Positions 26,082 through 34,722 are shown, counted from the first letter of the stretch. The stretch is 64,000 bases of DNA from UBA3006 sp031401235 (GCA_031401235.1 JANNRJ010000001.1:68316-132315), one strand, 5' to 3'. Made by a program: numbers and translations. Notes: a model not told the origin generated them from the sequence alone.

Positions 26082-27202
26082 GGCATAATCCGCTCAACGA
26101 TGAAATCGATGCAGTGGGTGAGTTGCTCGATGTCGTGGGGTTCAATTGAAGGAAACATCGCAATGCGCAATTGATTTCTACCTAATTTGCGGTACGACTC
26201 GGTATCAACAATTCCATGACGACGTAAAACTGCATTAATCTGCGTGGCTTCCACGCCAACTAGGTCGATTGTTCCGACCACTGGTGAACGCTTAGATGGA
26301 TCAACAACAAAGGGTTGACTAAATGTTTGTGCTTCCGCCCATTTGTATAAGAATTCCGATGATGTCTTGGTCCGTTCATGGCACCATCGCATTCCACCAT
26401 TGCTCAACATCCATTGGATCTGCTCATGCAATAGCAACAAAGTGGTTATTGATGGCGTATTGAGAGTTTGATTGGAACGACTGTTGTCAAGAGCGATCCC
26501 TAAGTCGAGAGATGTGGGACACCAACGACCAGATTTACGCAATTCCTCAATTCTTACAATTGCTCGAGGTGAGCATGCGGCCACCCATAGCCCACCTTCG
26601 GATGAAAAACACTTTTGTGGGGAGAAGTAATACACATCAACTTCACTCGGTTCCCACGGCAATCCACCAGCAGCGGATGTCGCGTCCACCACCACGAGTG
26701 CATCGTCAGAGCCGACAGGCCTGCGTACGTCCATGACCACACCGGTGGAGGTTTCGTTGTGCGTGAAGCAGTACGAATCAATATCTGGATCCGACACAGC
26801 AAGTGGGTGGTCGCCAAACTTGCATTCAATGATCTGCGGATCAAGAAGATGCGGAGCCGATTTCGTGGCAGCGGCAAATTTCGATGAAAACTCGCCAAAT
26901 ACCAAATGTTGACTTTTTTGGCGAATCAGGCCAAAAGTTGCTACATCCCAAAATAGCGATGCACCACCGTTTCCAAGAACGATTTCCCATCCAGGCAGCA
27001 AACCGAACAACTCTCGTAACCCATCACGAATTGAACCCACTAGATGTTGAACAGGTTCTTGTCTATGGGAAGTGCCAATCAGCGTCTCAGATAGGCGCAT
27101 CACTGATTGCATTTGTTCGGCGCGAATTTTCGATGGGCCACAACCAAACCGCCCATCCGAAGGCAAAAGATTTGACGGCAGGCGAATGTCGTTCGGTTTC
27201 AT
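26078..27202 (-). CDS. serC: Phosphoserine aminotransferase
   Basis: SerC transfers an amino group from glutamate to phosphohydroxypyruvate using PLP. The 374-residue product begins MKPNDIRLPSNLLPSDGRFG, the usual actinobacterial N-terminus, and contains FGCGPSKIR, GNGGASLFWD and the PLP lysine region FSPQKCFSSEGGLW. ATG 27202 is chosen; the open frame extends to 27280, but those codons are unlike the family. It overlaps serA by 4 bases and lies 82 bases downstream of tRNA-Ser(CGA) on the same strand. Confidence 0.95.
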   Translation of the reverse strand: MKPNDIRLPSNLLPSDGRFGCGPSKIRAEQMQSVMRLSETLIGTSHRQEPVQHLVGSIRDGLRELFGLLPGWEIVLGNGGASLFWDVATFGLIRQKSQHLVFGEFSSKFAAATKSAPHLLDPQIIECKFGDHPLAVSDPDIDSYCFTHNETSTGVVMDVRRPVGSDDALVVVDATSAAGGLPWEPSEVDVYYFSPQKCFSSEGGLWVAACSPRAIVRIEELRKSGRWCPTSLDLGIALDNSRSNQTLNTPSITTLLLLHEQIQWMLSNGGMRWCHERTKTSSEFLYKWAEAQTFSQPFVVDPSKRSPVVGTIDLVGVEATQINAVLRRHGIVDTESYRKLGRNQLRIAMFPSIEPHDIEQLTHCIDFIVERIMP

Positions 27203-27284
27203 CGGCGTCACGTGTAAAGCATTGCAGTAGGTGTTGTTACAACATCTGTGATTTATGAAAAATAAGCAACCACCCAACACGACT

Positions 27285-27374
27285 TGGCGGAAGGAGGGGG
27301 ATTTGAACCCCCGGTGGGCCTAAACCCACGACGGTTTTCGAGACCGTTCCATTCGTCCGCTCTGGCACCCTTCC
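27285..27374 (-). tRNA. tRNA-Ser (anticodon CGA)
   Basis: The 90-base minus-strand gene begins GGAAGGG and ends with an encoded CCA. The anticodon loop CTCGAAA gives CGA, reading UCG. A long variable arm (GTGGGTTTAGGCCCAC) and the T-loop GGTTCAAATCC confirm a class II serine tRNA. It lies between tadA and serC on the same strand, and all four serine isoacceptors occur in this window. Confidence 0.96.
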
Positions 27375-27507
27375 GCTCCGCAGGCTAGCGGTGAATTCGT
27401 ATGGCACGTCAACGTGAATCATTGGTGCTGATCACTTTTCGATCTTGAGAACCTGACGCAAGAGGGGCAGGTGTTCCTCAACGTTTGTGCATTGGAAATC
27501 CGGTCGA

Positions 27508-27999
27508 TCAACTCGAAGCTCGTTTTCTAGCAAAGAATTCCTGCAACAGCGATCCCGCGTCCTGTTCATAAACGCCATGAACCACAACAGGCTCGTGATT
27601 GAGACGAGGATCAGCGCACACGTTGTACAAACTTGCCGTGGCTCCGCCTTTGAGATCGGCTGCGCCGTACACCAATTTTCCGATTCGTGCATTCATTAAC
27701 GCACCAGCGCACATGATGCACGGCTCGAGAGTGACGACAAGACTGCAATCGTTCAATCTCCATTGACCGGCCACCTTCGCGGCATCGCGCAAGGCGAGAA
27801 CTTCGGCATGTGCCGTCGGATCTTGAGTTGCTTCCCGTTCATTGTGTCGAGCGGCGATCACAACTCCATCACGCACGACAACTGCACCGACTGGAACTTC
27901 ACCAAGTTGCCCAGCACGAGTTGCTAGAGCCAGTGCCAGTTGCATCGCTGAAAAATCGTCGGCGACTTCGATACCGAGGATTGTGGATTTCTCTTCCAT
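27508..27999 (-). CDS. tadA: tRNA-specific adenosine deaminase
   Basis: TadA converts A34 to inosine in tRNA-Arg(ACG) and is essential in most bacteria. The 163 residues carry the deaminase zinc site: His64-Ala-Glu66 in TAHAEVLAL and Pro-Cys94-x2-Cys97 in LEPCIMCAGAL. The C-terminal LLQEFFARKR is typical for the family. Its substrate gene, tRNA-Arg(ACG), is also present in the window at 47630-47705. The ATG at 27999 faces the cupredoxin lipoprotein gene across a 271-base divergent region. Confidence 0.95.
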   Translation of the reverse strand: MEEKSTILGIEVADDFSAMQLALALATRAGQLGEVPVGAVVVRDGVVIAARHNEREATQDPTAHAEVLALRDAAKVAGQWRLNDCSLVVTLEPCIMCAGALMNARIGKLVYGAADLKGGATASLYNVCADPRLNHEPVVVHGVYEQDAGSLLQEFFARKRASS

Positions 28000-28137
28000 A
28001 TCAGTGAGCCTACGAAATTAATCGTAAGGTTGTCCAAACATCATCTAATTGACCTTTCAGACCAAACACATCTCAAAGTCGCTCCGAGAATCGATTCAAA
28101 AAATTTGCATCGCGATGTTTAGTGACTGGTGAAGTTT

Positions 28138-28185
28138 GGTAGTCCTAACGAATTAGGACTACCTACCGTATGACGATAGTCATAC
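28138..28185. promoter_or_regulatory. Two adjacent perfect inverted repeats in a divergent promoter region
   Basis: GGTAGTCCTAA-CGAA-TTAGGACTACC (28138-28163) is followed after four bases by GTATGAC-GATA-GTCATAC (28168-28185). Both arms are perfect in each case. No T-tract follows on either strand, so intrinsic termination is unlikely. They lie between the divergent tadA and cupredoxin genes, 86 bases before the latter's start, and could be an operator or a 5'-leader hairpin pair. The rest of 28000-28270 shows nothing else I can name. Confidence 0.5.
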
Positions 28186-28255
28186 CAAATCGAATACATT
28201 TAATATCAACCTGATCACATAAGTGAGATACCGTTTGTTGTACACGAATCATTTC

Positions 28256-28264
28256 GAGGAGGAG
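28256..28264 (+). promoter_or_regulatory. Ribosome-binding site fixing the cupredoxin start
   Basis: GAGGAGGAG lies 6 bases before ATG 28271. It decides that start against an upstream in-frame codon at 28223, which would add 16 residues encoded by the Shine-Dalgarno region itself. Confidence 0.8.
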
Positions 28265-28270
28265 ATACTT

Positions 28271-29287
28271 ATGTCATTAAGTGATCAACATCATCACCGA
28301 TCAGGTGGTGCAAAATTATTGAGTCGTACCAAGGTAGTAACAATTGGAATCGTATTCCTGTTGGTCTTGGCAGCATGTGGTGGAAGTGACAGCGCTGTTG
28401 ACGTGACCGATGAACCCAACGTCACGACCGAAACGGACACTGTCGCCCCGGCAGCAGCCGAACAGTACGTCGCCAACGCGTCCGAATTCGTTTCAGCAGC
28501 CGACTGGGATGCCGCCGAAAAGATGACAATCGAATTAAACGAGATGTCATTCACACCGAACGACATCATCATGGAGGCGGGGAAGCCATACATCGTGACG
28601 CTTACGAACATTGGTGCTGTCAAGCACGAATTCACAGCGAGTGAATTCTTCCGCACGGTGGCAACTCGTAAAGCGGAAACCGCTGAAAGTGAGGTGAAGG
28701 TTCCTTTCTTCACCGAGATTGAGGTCTTCGCCGGAAAGTCAGTGGATCTTTACTTGATTCCGCTCATCCCGGGCACTTATGAGTTGAAGTGTGAGATCGA
28801 GGGTCACTTCGAGGCGGGAATGTTTGGCACGATCACCGTGACTGGCGAGACGCCGGCATCACCTGCGATTGAACTCGCCGATGTCGCGTCCGGACCGTGG
28901 GTCCAAGATGGGCCAGACCTCATTTCAGCGGCCGACTGGGATGCTGCCGGAAAGATGACAATCGAACTCTCCGAGTTCGCATTTTCACCGAAGGACTTCA
29001 CTCTGGAGGCCGGCAAGCCATACATCCTGACGGTCGTCACCGTGGGCGATGTTAAGCACGAATTCACCGCTAGTGAGTTCTTCCCGACGATCGCGTTTCG
29101 TAAGGCGCAGGATGAGTCAGGCGAATTCAAGTCGACTACTCCGCACGAGATCGAAGTTTTCCCAGGCAAGTCGATCGATATCTATCTGATCCCGACCGAG
29201 ACAGGGACATTCGAATTGAAGTGCGAAATTGAAGGTCACTTCGAAGCGGGAATGTTCGGCACGATCACCGTGACACCAGCGACCTGA
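28271..29287 (+). CDS. Lipoprotein with two tandem cupredoxin-like domains
   Basis: The 338-residue product has a signal peptide with lipobox LVLAAC, so it should be anchored on the outer face of the membrane. Two homologous domains follow, each beginning SAADWDAA.KMTIEL. Each has type-1 copper ligands: His in VKHEFTASEFF and a C-terminal Cys-x4-His-x4-Met (LKCEIEGHFEAGMFG). The domains share a nearly identical C-terminal segment, evidence of internal duplication. They may act as electron carriers or copper stores; no oxidase gene is beside them. A strong ribosome-binding site and a palindromic upstream region suggest regulated, high expression. Confidence 0.85.
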   Translation: MSLSDQHHHRSGGAKLLSRTKVVTIGIVFLLVLAACGGSDSAVDVTDEPNVTTETDTVAPAAAEQYVANASEFVSAADWDAAEKMTIELNEMSFTPNDIIMEAGKPYIVTLTNIGAVKHEFTASEFFRTVATRKAETAESEVKVPFFTEIEVFAGKSVDLYLIPLIPGTYELKCEIEGHFEAGMFGTITVTGETPASPAIELADVASGPWVQDGPDLISAADWDAAGKMTIELSEFAFSPKDFTLEAGKPYILTVVTVGDVKHEFTASEFFPTIAFRKAQDESGEFKSTTPHEIEVFPGKSIDIYLIPTETGTFELKCEIEGHFEAGMFGTITVTPAT

Positions 29288-29306
29288 TGACGAACGCTGG
29301 TGGAAT

Positions 29307-29346
29307 ACCTATATAGGGAGCGGGAACTTCCGTTCCTTATGTAGGT
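29307..29346. terminator. Long hairpin between convergent genes
   Basis: The arms 29307-29321 and 29332-29346 can form a 15-base-pair RNA stem with three G-U pairs around a 10-base loop. It sits between the cupredoxin stop and the end of the convergent SDR gene and even includes part of the latter's stop codon. There is no T-run, so it may be a Rho-assisted or bidirectional terminator, or an mRNA-end stabiliser. Confidence 0.45.
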
Positions 29347-30878
29347 CAACTGGCCTCGGCACGTTCGCGCACTGCGCGAAGTAAACCTGGAAACACAAAT
29401 CGGTGGAACGGTCGAACCGAGTACCAATAGAGATAGCCGAGGATGCCTCGTGGCTCGTACATCGCGGTCTGCTCGACACGCGCACCCCCAGCGTCGGGCA
29501 GCACCTCAAATTGCAGCCAGGCTCGACCGGGCAGCTTCATCTCGGCCCGTAGCCGCAATAGATGTGGAGACTCGATAGCTTCTACACGCCAGAAGTCAAG
29601 GGGTTCGCCGGCGCGCAGTTCGCGCGGGTGGCGTCTGCCCCGCCGCATTCCCACCCCACCAAACACACGGTCAAGCACTCCCCGCAACTGCCAGAGCGCG
29701 TTACCCGCGGGCCAACCGTTATCGCCACCGAGACCACAGATGACGTCGAAAACGCGCTCCGGCGAAGCTTCGACTCGACCGTGGTACCGCTCGAGTTGCA
29801 TGCCTTCGTGAGTCGACAGCTGATGACCTTCAAGCTGATCCCGGCTCAGGCTGGCCAGACTCGACGCCCAGGTCGTTTCCACATCATCGGCAGCAAGACG
29901 GGCCATCGCCCGCTGAACGGCCTCGTCATAACCCATTGGCCGGACCTTGAACTCTCGCAATGCACGATCGTCACTGACCACAACTTCCGTCCGCATACTC
30001 TGAATCAAGGGTTGGGCAATGCGATAAGGGATCGGCGTCATCAGACCGACGAATCGACTGCTCATTTCTGGTCGAGGAACTGGGAGTGCAACGATGACTC
30101 GCCGCAAGCCCCGGATCCGCGCGTAGCGGACCATCATCTCTCTGTAGCTCAGCACGTCACGCCCGCCAATTTCGTAGACACCACACGCGCCGTCGTAGTC
30201 AAGAACCGTGGTCAGGTAATCAAGAACATCACGCACGCTGATTGGTTGACAACGGGTGTTGATCCATCGTGGGGTCACCATCATCGGCATGCGCTCGACA
30301 AGATGGCGAATCATCTCGAAACTTGCCGAGCCGGATCCGACGATGACAGCAGCGCGGAACTCCACCACCGGTACGCCGGCCACCGTCAACGCGCGACCCA
30401 CTTCGTGGCGAGAGAGGAGATGCCGGCTGTGCACCTCTGCGGACCGACCGAGTCCCCCGAGGTAAATGATCCTGCCGACTCCGGCCCGCGCCGCTGCGCG
30501 ACCGAACGCATCGGCCATCAACCGGTCACGCTCGCGAAAGGTCTCGCTCTCAGCCATCGAGTGCACGAGGTAATAGGCGACGTCGATACCTTCAAGCACC
30601 GCGGGAAGCACCGACGCATCGATGAGGTCACCTGGCACAATTTCGACACCGGGCCAGTCCCGCCCGGCGAGGCGATCGGGATGGCGAGCCACGCAACGGA
30701 CACGGTGCCCTCGGGCGAGCAGTCGGGGCACCAAGCGTCCACCGATGTAGCCCGTCGCTCCGGTGACGAGCACATGCACCGGATGCGCCGAAGGTTCCAC
30801 CTGTAGATCGACGCGTGACTGCACGACTTCATGACCGTTGGCGGCTCCAAGAGCGTTGCTGAGCCGATTGTTGTCCAT
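29346..30878 (-). CDS. NAD(P)-binding SDR protein with C-terminal DUF2867
   Basis: The N-terminal half is an atypical short-chain dehydrogenase domain (VLVTGATGYIGGRLVPRLL, then GDLIDASVLPAVLEGIDVAYYLVHS). The C-terminal 170 residues match the DUF2867 layout (RVFDVICGLGGDNGWPAGNA, then DFWRVEAIESPHLLRLRAEM), for 510 residues in total. The substrate is unknown; relatives often lie near light- or stress-related genes. The gene is visibly richer in G+C than its neighbours, and a 414-codon frame stays open on the other strand, a typical side effect of high third-position G+C. Recent acquisition is therefore plausible. Confidence 0.85.
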   Translation of the reverse strand: MDNNRLSNALGAANGHEVVQSRVDLQVEPSAHPVHVLVTGATGYIGGRLVPRLLARGHRVRCVARHPDRLAGRDWPGVEIVPGDLIDASVLPAVLEGIDVAYYLVHSMAESETFRERDRLMADAFGRAAARAGVGRIIYLGGLGRSAEVHSRHLLSRHEVGRALTVAGVPVVEFRAAVIVGSGSASFEMIRHLVERMPMMVTPRWINTRCQPISVRDVLDYLTTVLDYDGACGVYEIGGRDVLSYREMMVRYARIRGLRRVIVALPVPRPEMSSRFVGLMTPIPYRIAQPLIQSMRTEVVVSDDRALREFKVRPMGYDEAVQRAMARLAADDVETTWASSLASLSRDQLEGHQLSTHEGMQLERYHGRVEASPERVFDVICGLGGDNGWPAGNALWQLRGVLDRVFGGVGMRRGRRHPRELRAGEPLDFWRVEAIESPHLLRLRAEMKLPGRAWLQFEVLPDAGGARVEQTAMYEPRGILGYLYWYSVRPFHRFVFPGLLRAVRERAEAS

Positions 30879-31092
30879 GACAGAGTATGTACCTAAGTCG
30901 GGTGGCTAGTTGGGGTTGGGTTGATCTTGGTGCATCCCCTGAATTTCAATCGAAATTGGGCGAGTTTCTATTCGCCTTACACCACGGACGGATCTGCCCC
31001 AGGTTTGGATAACTTGCCTTCGCGCTGATTAGCTGTTTATGGAATCAATCGTCTCAGTCTGCTTTGACCGATAGATATGAAATTGACAGAGT

Positions 31093-31180
31093 TGGCGGAG
31101 GGGGTGGGATTCGAACCCACGGAGGCTTGCGCCTCACACGCTTTCCAAGCGTGCCGATTCGGCCGCTCTCGCACCCCTCC
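31093..31180 (-). tRNA. tRNA-Ser (anticodon GGA)
   Basis: The 88-base minus-strand gene starts GGAGGGG and ends with an encoded CCA. The anticodon loop TTGGAAA gives GGA, reading UCC and UCU. The long variable arm (GAGGCGCAAGCCTC) and T-loop GGTTCGAATCC identify a class II serine tRNA. It is divergent from the SRP RNA gene, with 83 bases between them. The 214 bases upstream (30879-31092) show no gene. Confidence 0.96.
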
Positions 31181-31263
31181 AAGGATTGCGAAGCAGGCTA
31201 CCGCAGCAAAACAGATGCACCTTGGGCGATAGCGTGAGGCCAATCGCGTCTCTGCCAAGTGAG

Positions 31264-31369
31264 GTGACGGTCGGGTCCTGTGCAACGGATGCTCGAGAAT
31301 CAGGTCAGGGCCGGAAGGCAGCAGCCTTCATCGGAATCATCCGAGTGCCGCAGACCACCTGGCCGTCAC
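31264..31369 (+). ncRNA. ffs: Signal recognition particle RNA (small, 4.5S type)
   Basis: The segment contains the invariant SRP core GGTCAGGGCCGGAAGGCAGC, which forms the Ffh-binding symmetric and asymmetric loops of helix 8. The ends GTGACGG (31264-31270) and CCGTCAC (31363-31369) are perfectly complementary and close the rod, giving about 106 bases, the normal size of the small bacterial form. Its 3' end overlaps the stop codon of the convergent exonuclease gene by 4 bases. The ends are inferred from pairing and may differ by a few bases. Confidence 0.93.
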
Positions 31370-32235
31370 TTCAGTCGGTGGAGGCGTTCAATAAGTTGAG
31401 GCGCGCCAAGTCGTGTGGCGACTTCTTCAAATCGAGAAGTTGGACCATTCCATTTCCAGTCGTCAACTATCCCGACCGGCACCGTAGTGACGAGTGTTGC
31501 CAAGATCCGAAACAATTCTGCGTTAGGGCGGTGATCACGGAGGGTTGTGGCCAACTTTTCCGCACTCCGCACCACAACACCATCGGCGATCCATTGCTTG
31601 TGATCTTCAGGGATCAAATCGATGCTGCGATACTTGGCCAGCACCACCGAGGCGCTCTTGGCGCCCCACCCAGATAACCCTGGGAATCCATCGGCGCTGT
31701 CGCCAACCAAAGCCAGGTAATCGACAATCGACTCCGGGCCGACACCGAACTTGGCACGGAGCGCACTTTCATCGATGATCGTGTTTGTACGACGATCAAG
31801 TTGCACGACTCGTTTGCCCTGCACACACTGACCAAGATCTTTGTCCGGGGTGAGAATGAGCACTTTGTGGACTCGGCGATCATTACTGGCAACTTCCACT
31901 GCCGATCCCAGTGCATCGTCGGCCTCGTACTCCACCATTGGCCACACAGTGACACCGAGTGCCTCAAGGGCATCCTCAACCACCGGAATCTGATCAAGCA
32001 AGACTTTTTCCATTCCTTCAGAAGTCTTGTAACCTGAATACAACTCGTTGCGAAAACTCTCGATTACGTGGTCGGTGGCAACACCAATATGTGTTGCCCC
32101 ATCGGCAAGTAGTTGAATCGTCGATGACAACACACCGATCGTTCCGGCAAATGGCGGTGGATCGCGATGGTGCACAGCCTGGCCGAAATGCTGTCGATAT
32201 AGCTCATAGGTGCCATCCACAAGATGTACTTGCAT
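31366..32235 (-). CDS. 5'-3' exonuclease-domain protein (Pol I-type, stand-alone)
   Basis: The 289-residue protein matches the 5'-nuclease domain of DNA polymerase I without the polymerase. The N-terminal MQVHLVDGTYELYR has a metal Asp; VEYEADDALGSA and LTPDKDLGQCV hold further acidic ligands; the helix-hairpin-helix region reads LVGDSADGFPGLSGWGAKSA. Such stand-alone nucleases (ExoIX/flap-endonuclease relatives) process flaps or RNA primers. The gene converges with the SRP RNA gene and is the last of a minus-strand run that starts with ccr. Confidence 0.88.
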   Translation of the reverse strand: MQVHLVDGTYELYRQHFGQAVHHRDPPPFAGTIGVLSSTIQLLADGATHIGVATDHVIESFRNELYSGYKTSEGMEKVLLDQIPVVEDALEALGVTVWPMVEYEADDALGSAVEVASNDRRVHKVLILTPDKDLGQCVQGKRVVQLDRRTNTIIDESALRAKFGVGPESIVDYLALVGDSADGFPGLSGWGAKSASVVLAKYRSIDLIPEDHKQWIADGVVVRSAEKLATTLRDHRPNAELFRILATLVTTVPVGIVDDWKWNGPTSRFEEVATRLGAPQLIERLHRLK

Positions 32236-32262
32236 ACAGCGAAACTACTCCTCAGAAATGAT

Positions 32263-32955
32263 CTAAATACCCAGCCAAACTCGAGCGATCCAGTCTCCCG
32301 CAAACATCGAAACCAATGTTCCCAGTGCCAAATATGGTCCAAAGGCGAGGCGAGTAGTTCGTGTCGCTCGTCGACTAATCAACAACAACAACGCGACCAA
32401 GCCGGCCAACACTGAAGCCACCAGTACCGCCACCAGAACATAGGAGGCTCCCAGCCAGCCGAGGTACATCCCGATGACAATGGCGAGTCGAACATCTCCG
32501 CCACCGATTCCGCCTCGACTCACAGCCCACAGCAACAAGAACGCAAAAAATAGCAATCCGGAACAGAAAAACGAGACCACGAGACGACCTGGATTTTCAC
32601 GAATAAATGCGGCCACCACCAACAACGGTGCGCCAAGCATGATCGTGCTTAGTGTGATGCGGCGAGATAAGCGATGTGTCGCCGCATCGACGATGCTTTG
32701 CGACACCAACGCAGATGTCAGAAGGGCGAAGGCAAAAAGTTCCCAAGTGAAGTCGAATCGCCACAACAATCCGGCACCAGCAATTGCTCCAACTGCCGCG
32801 ACTGCCGGCACAAACGCCGGGTTTTGGGAAAAGTTTCGTCCATCTCCGATGACATTGCGTTCGGTGTCGAGGCGATCAATGAGTCGCCGAGATGACCGCG
32901 CACGACGCATTCCAACGATCGCGCCCACGATTGCAGCGATGAGATAGCCAATCAC
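32263..32955 (-). CDS. Prepilin peptidase (A24 family), lacking the methylase domain
   Basis: The 230-residue multi-pass membrane protein has the two aspartates of type 4 prepilin peptidases: Asp in SIVDAATHRL and the GGGDVRLA motif (GxGD type). The N-terminal zinc/methyltransferase domain with CxxC pairs is missing, so it probably only cleaves, like TadV/CpaA-type enzymes. No pilin gene is in the window. The start is GTG 32955, lying 7 bases after the epimerase stop. Confidence 0.85.
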   Translation of the reverse strand: MIGYLIAAIVGAIVGMRRARSSRRLIDRLDTERNVIGDGRNFSQNPAFVPAVAAVGAIAGAGLLWRFDFTWELFAFALLTSALVSQSIVDAATHRLSRRITLSTIMLGAPLLVVAAFIRENPGRLVVSFFCSGLLFFAFLLLWAVSRGGIGGGDVRLAIVIGMYLGWLGASYVLVAVLVASVLAGLVALLLLISRRATRTTRLAFGPYLALGTLVSMFAGDWIARVWLGI

Positions 32956-32962
32956 TAAGCGA

Positions 32963-33364
32963 CTATTCCTGAACGAGTTCGATGAGAGTGCCCAAATTTC
33001 CCTTTGGATGAATAAATGCCACCGTCGTTCCGCGACTGCCTAGCCGTGGTGATCTATCAATTGGCGTGGCACCAGCGGCAACCATTGCCGCGAGTGCTTC
33101 CGCACAATCCTTCACTCGATAGCCGATGTGATGCAAACCTTCTCCACGTTTTTCGATGGACTTGGCAACGGGAGAATCTGTTCGGGTTGGGGTGATCAAC
33201 TGCACATAGCTATCGGCAACTTTGATCATCGCCTCTTCGACACCATCATATTCGACGATCTCTCGATGAGTAACTGTGGCGCCAAATGCGCGAAAGTAAT
33301 AATCGATGGCGGCATCAAGATCGCGTACCGCGATGGCGATGTGATCAATTTCAGTGAGCAACAT
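32963..33364 (-). CDS. mce: Methylmalonyl-CoA epimerase
   Basis: The enzyme interconverts (2R)- and (2S)-methylmalonyl-CoA in the propionyl-CoA and ethylmalonyl-CoA routes. The 133-residue VOC-fold product has metal ligands in EIDHIAIAV (His), YVQLITP (Gln), LHHIGYRV (His) and TLIELVQE (Glu). ATG 33364 gives MLLTEIDHIAIAV, the family N-terminus; TTG 33385 would create a 4-base overlap with the ccr stop and remains possible. It lies just downstream of ccr, which strongly supports the assignment. Confidence 0.93.
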   Translation of the reverse strand: MLLTEIDHIAIAVRDLDAAIDYYFRAFGATVTHREIVEYDGVEEAMIKVADSYVQLITPTRTDSPVAKSIEKRGEGLHHIGYRVKDCAEALAAMVAAGATPIDRSPRLGSRGTTVAFIHPKGNLGTLIELVQE

Positions 33365-33381
33365 GGTTCTAGTGTCGCAGT

Positions 33382-34722
33382 TCAACCGCTGGATCGACGA
33401 AATAGAGTTATCTTTTCTTCGCCGATCTTGGCGCGAAGCTCCGGATTGTCGATGCCCATTCCCTCATGCGGAGCCAAGCAAAGTATCCCGATCTTGCCCT
33501 CATGCAAATTGCGATGAACTTGGTACGCGGCCTCACCTGTATTTTCAAGAGTGAATACCTGTGACAACACAGGCTGAATCATGCCTTTGCTGATTAGTCG
33601 GTTCGCTTCCCATGCTTCGCGGTAGTTGGCAAAATGCGAGCCCACTAGTTTTTTCAGGCGCATCCAGAAGAATCGGTTGTCAAATTCCAACATATAGCCA
33701 CTCGTGGCTGCACAAATTGTCACCGTTCCACCCTTTTTCACGACATACATCGATGCTCCAAAGGTTGCACGACCAGGATGTTCAAACACGATGTCGGGGT
33801 CCTCGCCAACAAGGCTGCGGATATCACCACCAAGTCGGCGCCATTCACTTTCGTTATGTGTGTTGTCGTCATTCCAAAATTTGTAGTCGGCGGCCTTTCG
33901 ATCAATGACTGCTTCACAACCCATTTCCCGCAATAACTTTGCCTTTTCGGGTGAACTCACCACACCAACGGGAATGCCACCGCCGTTGAGCACGTATTGT
34001 GTGGCATATGCACCGATCCCACCGGTGGCACCCCAGATGAGCACCACATCGCCTTGTTTCATTCGTGCTCCGTTGGGGGAGACCAACATGCGATAACTCG
34101 TGCTGTTGCACAATGCATTCACTGCCGATTCTTCCCACGACAGATGTGTTGGTTTGGGCATTAGTTGATTGGCCTTGACCACGGCAAGATCGGCAAGACC
34201 TCCAAAATTGGTCTCGTATCCCCAAATGCGCTGATTACTGCCCAGCATCGAATCGTTATGAGACGTCGGATCTTGATCATCGACATGGTTGCAGTGCACC
34301 GTGACTTTGTCACCCGGCTTCCAACTACGTACGGCCGAACCAACTCGCAGAACCACTCCTGCAGCATCACTACCGATCACTTGGTGTGGTAAGTCATGAC
34401 GTTTTGCCCATTCACTCTCGCGGGCAAGACGGGCCAGCGAGCCAAACGTACTTATCGGCTCGAAAATGCTTGTCCACACGGTATTGAAGTTGATACTGCT
34501 GGCCATCACCGCAATAAGTGCCTCGTCAGGGGCAATCTCGGGGGTTGGAACATCGCGAACATGCACGCTCTTGCGCGGATCCTTGTCGGCTGACTTCACG
34601 CCGGCAAACATTTCCGCTTCTTCCTTTAAGACGACCGCCGCACGATAGGAACTTGGCACCGCGAGCAACCCGAATTCTTTGGAATCTGCTCCGCCTACGA
34701 TGGCTTCGAGGATTTGTTTCAT
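33382..34722 (-). CDS. ccr: Crotonyl-CoA carboxylase/reductase
   Basis: Ccr reductively carboxylates crotonyl-CoA to ethylmalonyl-CoA with NADPH and CO2, the signature reaction of the ethylmalonyl-CoA pathway. The 446-residue MDR-family protein has the family-specific insert SSINFNTVWTSIFEPISTF, the segment GSDAAGVVLRVGSAVRSWKPG, GYETNFGGLADLAVV and the NADPH motif WGATGGIGAYATQ. These long inserts separate Ccr from ordinary quinone oxidoreductases. The neighbouring epimerase and the divergent thiolase belong to the same pathway. ATG 34722 is 80 bases from the divergent thiolase start. Confidence 0.95.
   Translation of the reverse strand: MKQILEAIVGGADSKEFGLLAVPSSYRAAVVLKEEAEMFAGVKSADKDPRKSVHVRDVPTPEIAPDEALIAVMASSINFNTVWTSIFEPISTFGSLARLARESEWAKRHDLPHQVIGSDAAGVVLRVGSAVRSWKPGDKVTVHCNHVDDQDPTSHNDSMLGSNQRIWGYETNFGGLADLAVVKANQLMPKPTHLSWEESAVNALCNSTSYRMLVSPNGARMKQGDVVLIWGATGGIGAYATQYVLNGGGIPVGVVSSPEKAKLLREMGCEAVIDRKAADYKFWNDDNTHNESEWRRLGGDIRSLVGEDPDIVFEHPGRATFGASMYVVKKGGTVTICAATSGYMLEFDNRFFWMRLKKLVGSHFANYREAWEANRLISKGMIQPVLSQVFTLENTGEAAYQVHRNLHEGKIGILCLAPHEGMGIDNPELRAKIGEEKITLFRRSSG

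Noticed and set aside
27432..27692. Minus-strand frame of 86 codons overlapping the end of tadA
   Set aside because: It uses another frame of tadA sequence, and the part past the tadA stop shows no conserved feature.
28138..28185. Intrinsic terminator at the paired hairpins
   Set aside because: Neither strand has a T-run after the stems, and the site lies between divergent gene starts, so termination is not expected there.
29562..30806. Long plus-strand open frame of 414 codons opposite the SDR-DUF2867 gene
   Set aside because: Its translation is rich in His, Arg, Pro and Asp without any recognisable domain, while the minus strand encodes a clear SDR plus DUF2867 protein. It is a high-G+C shadow frame.
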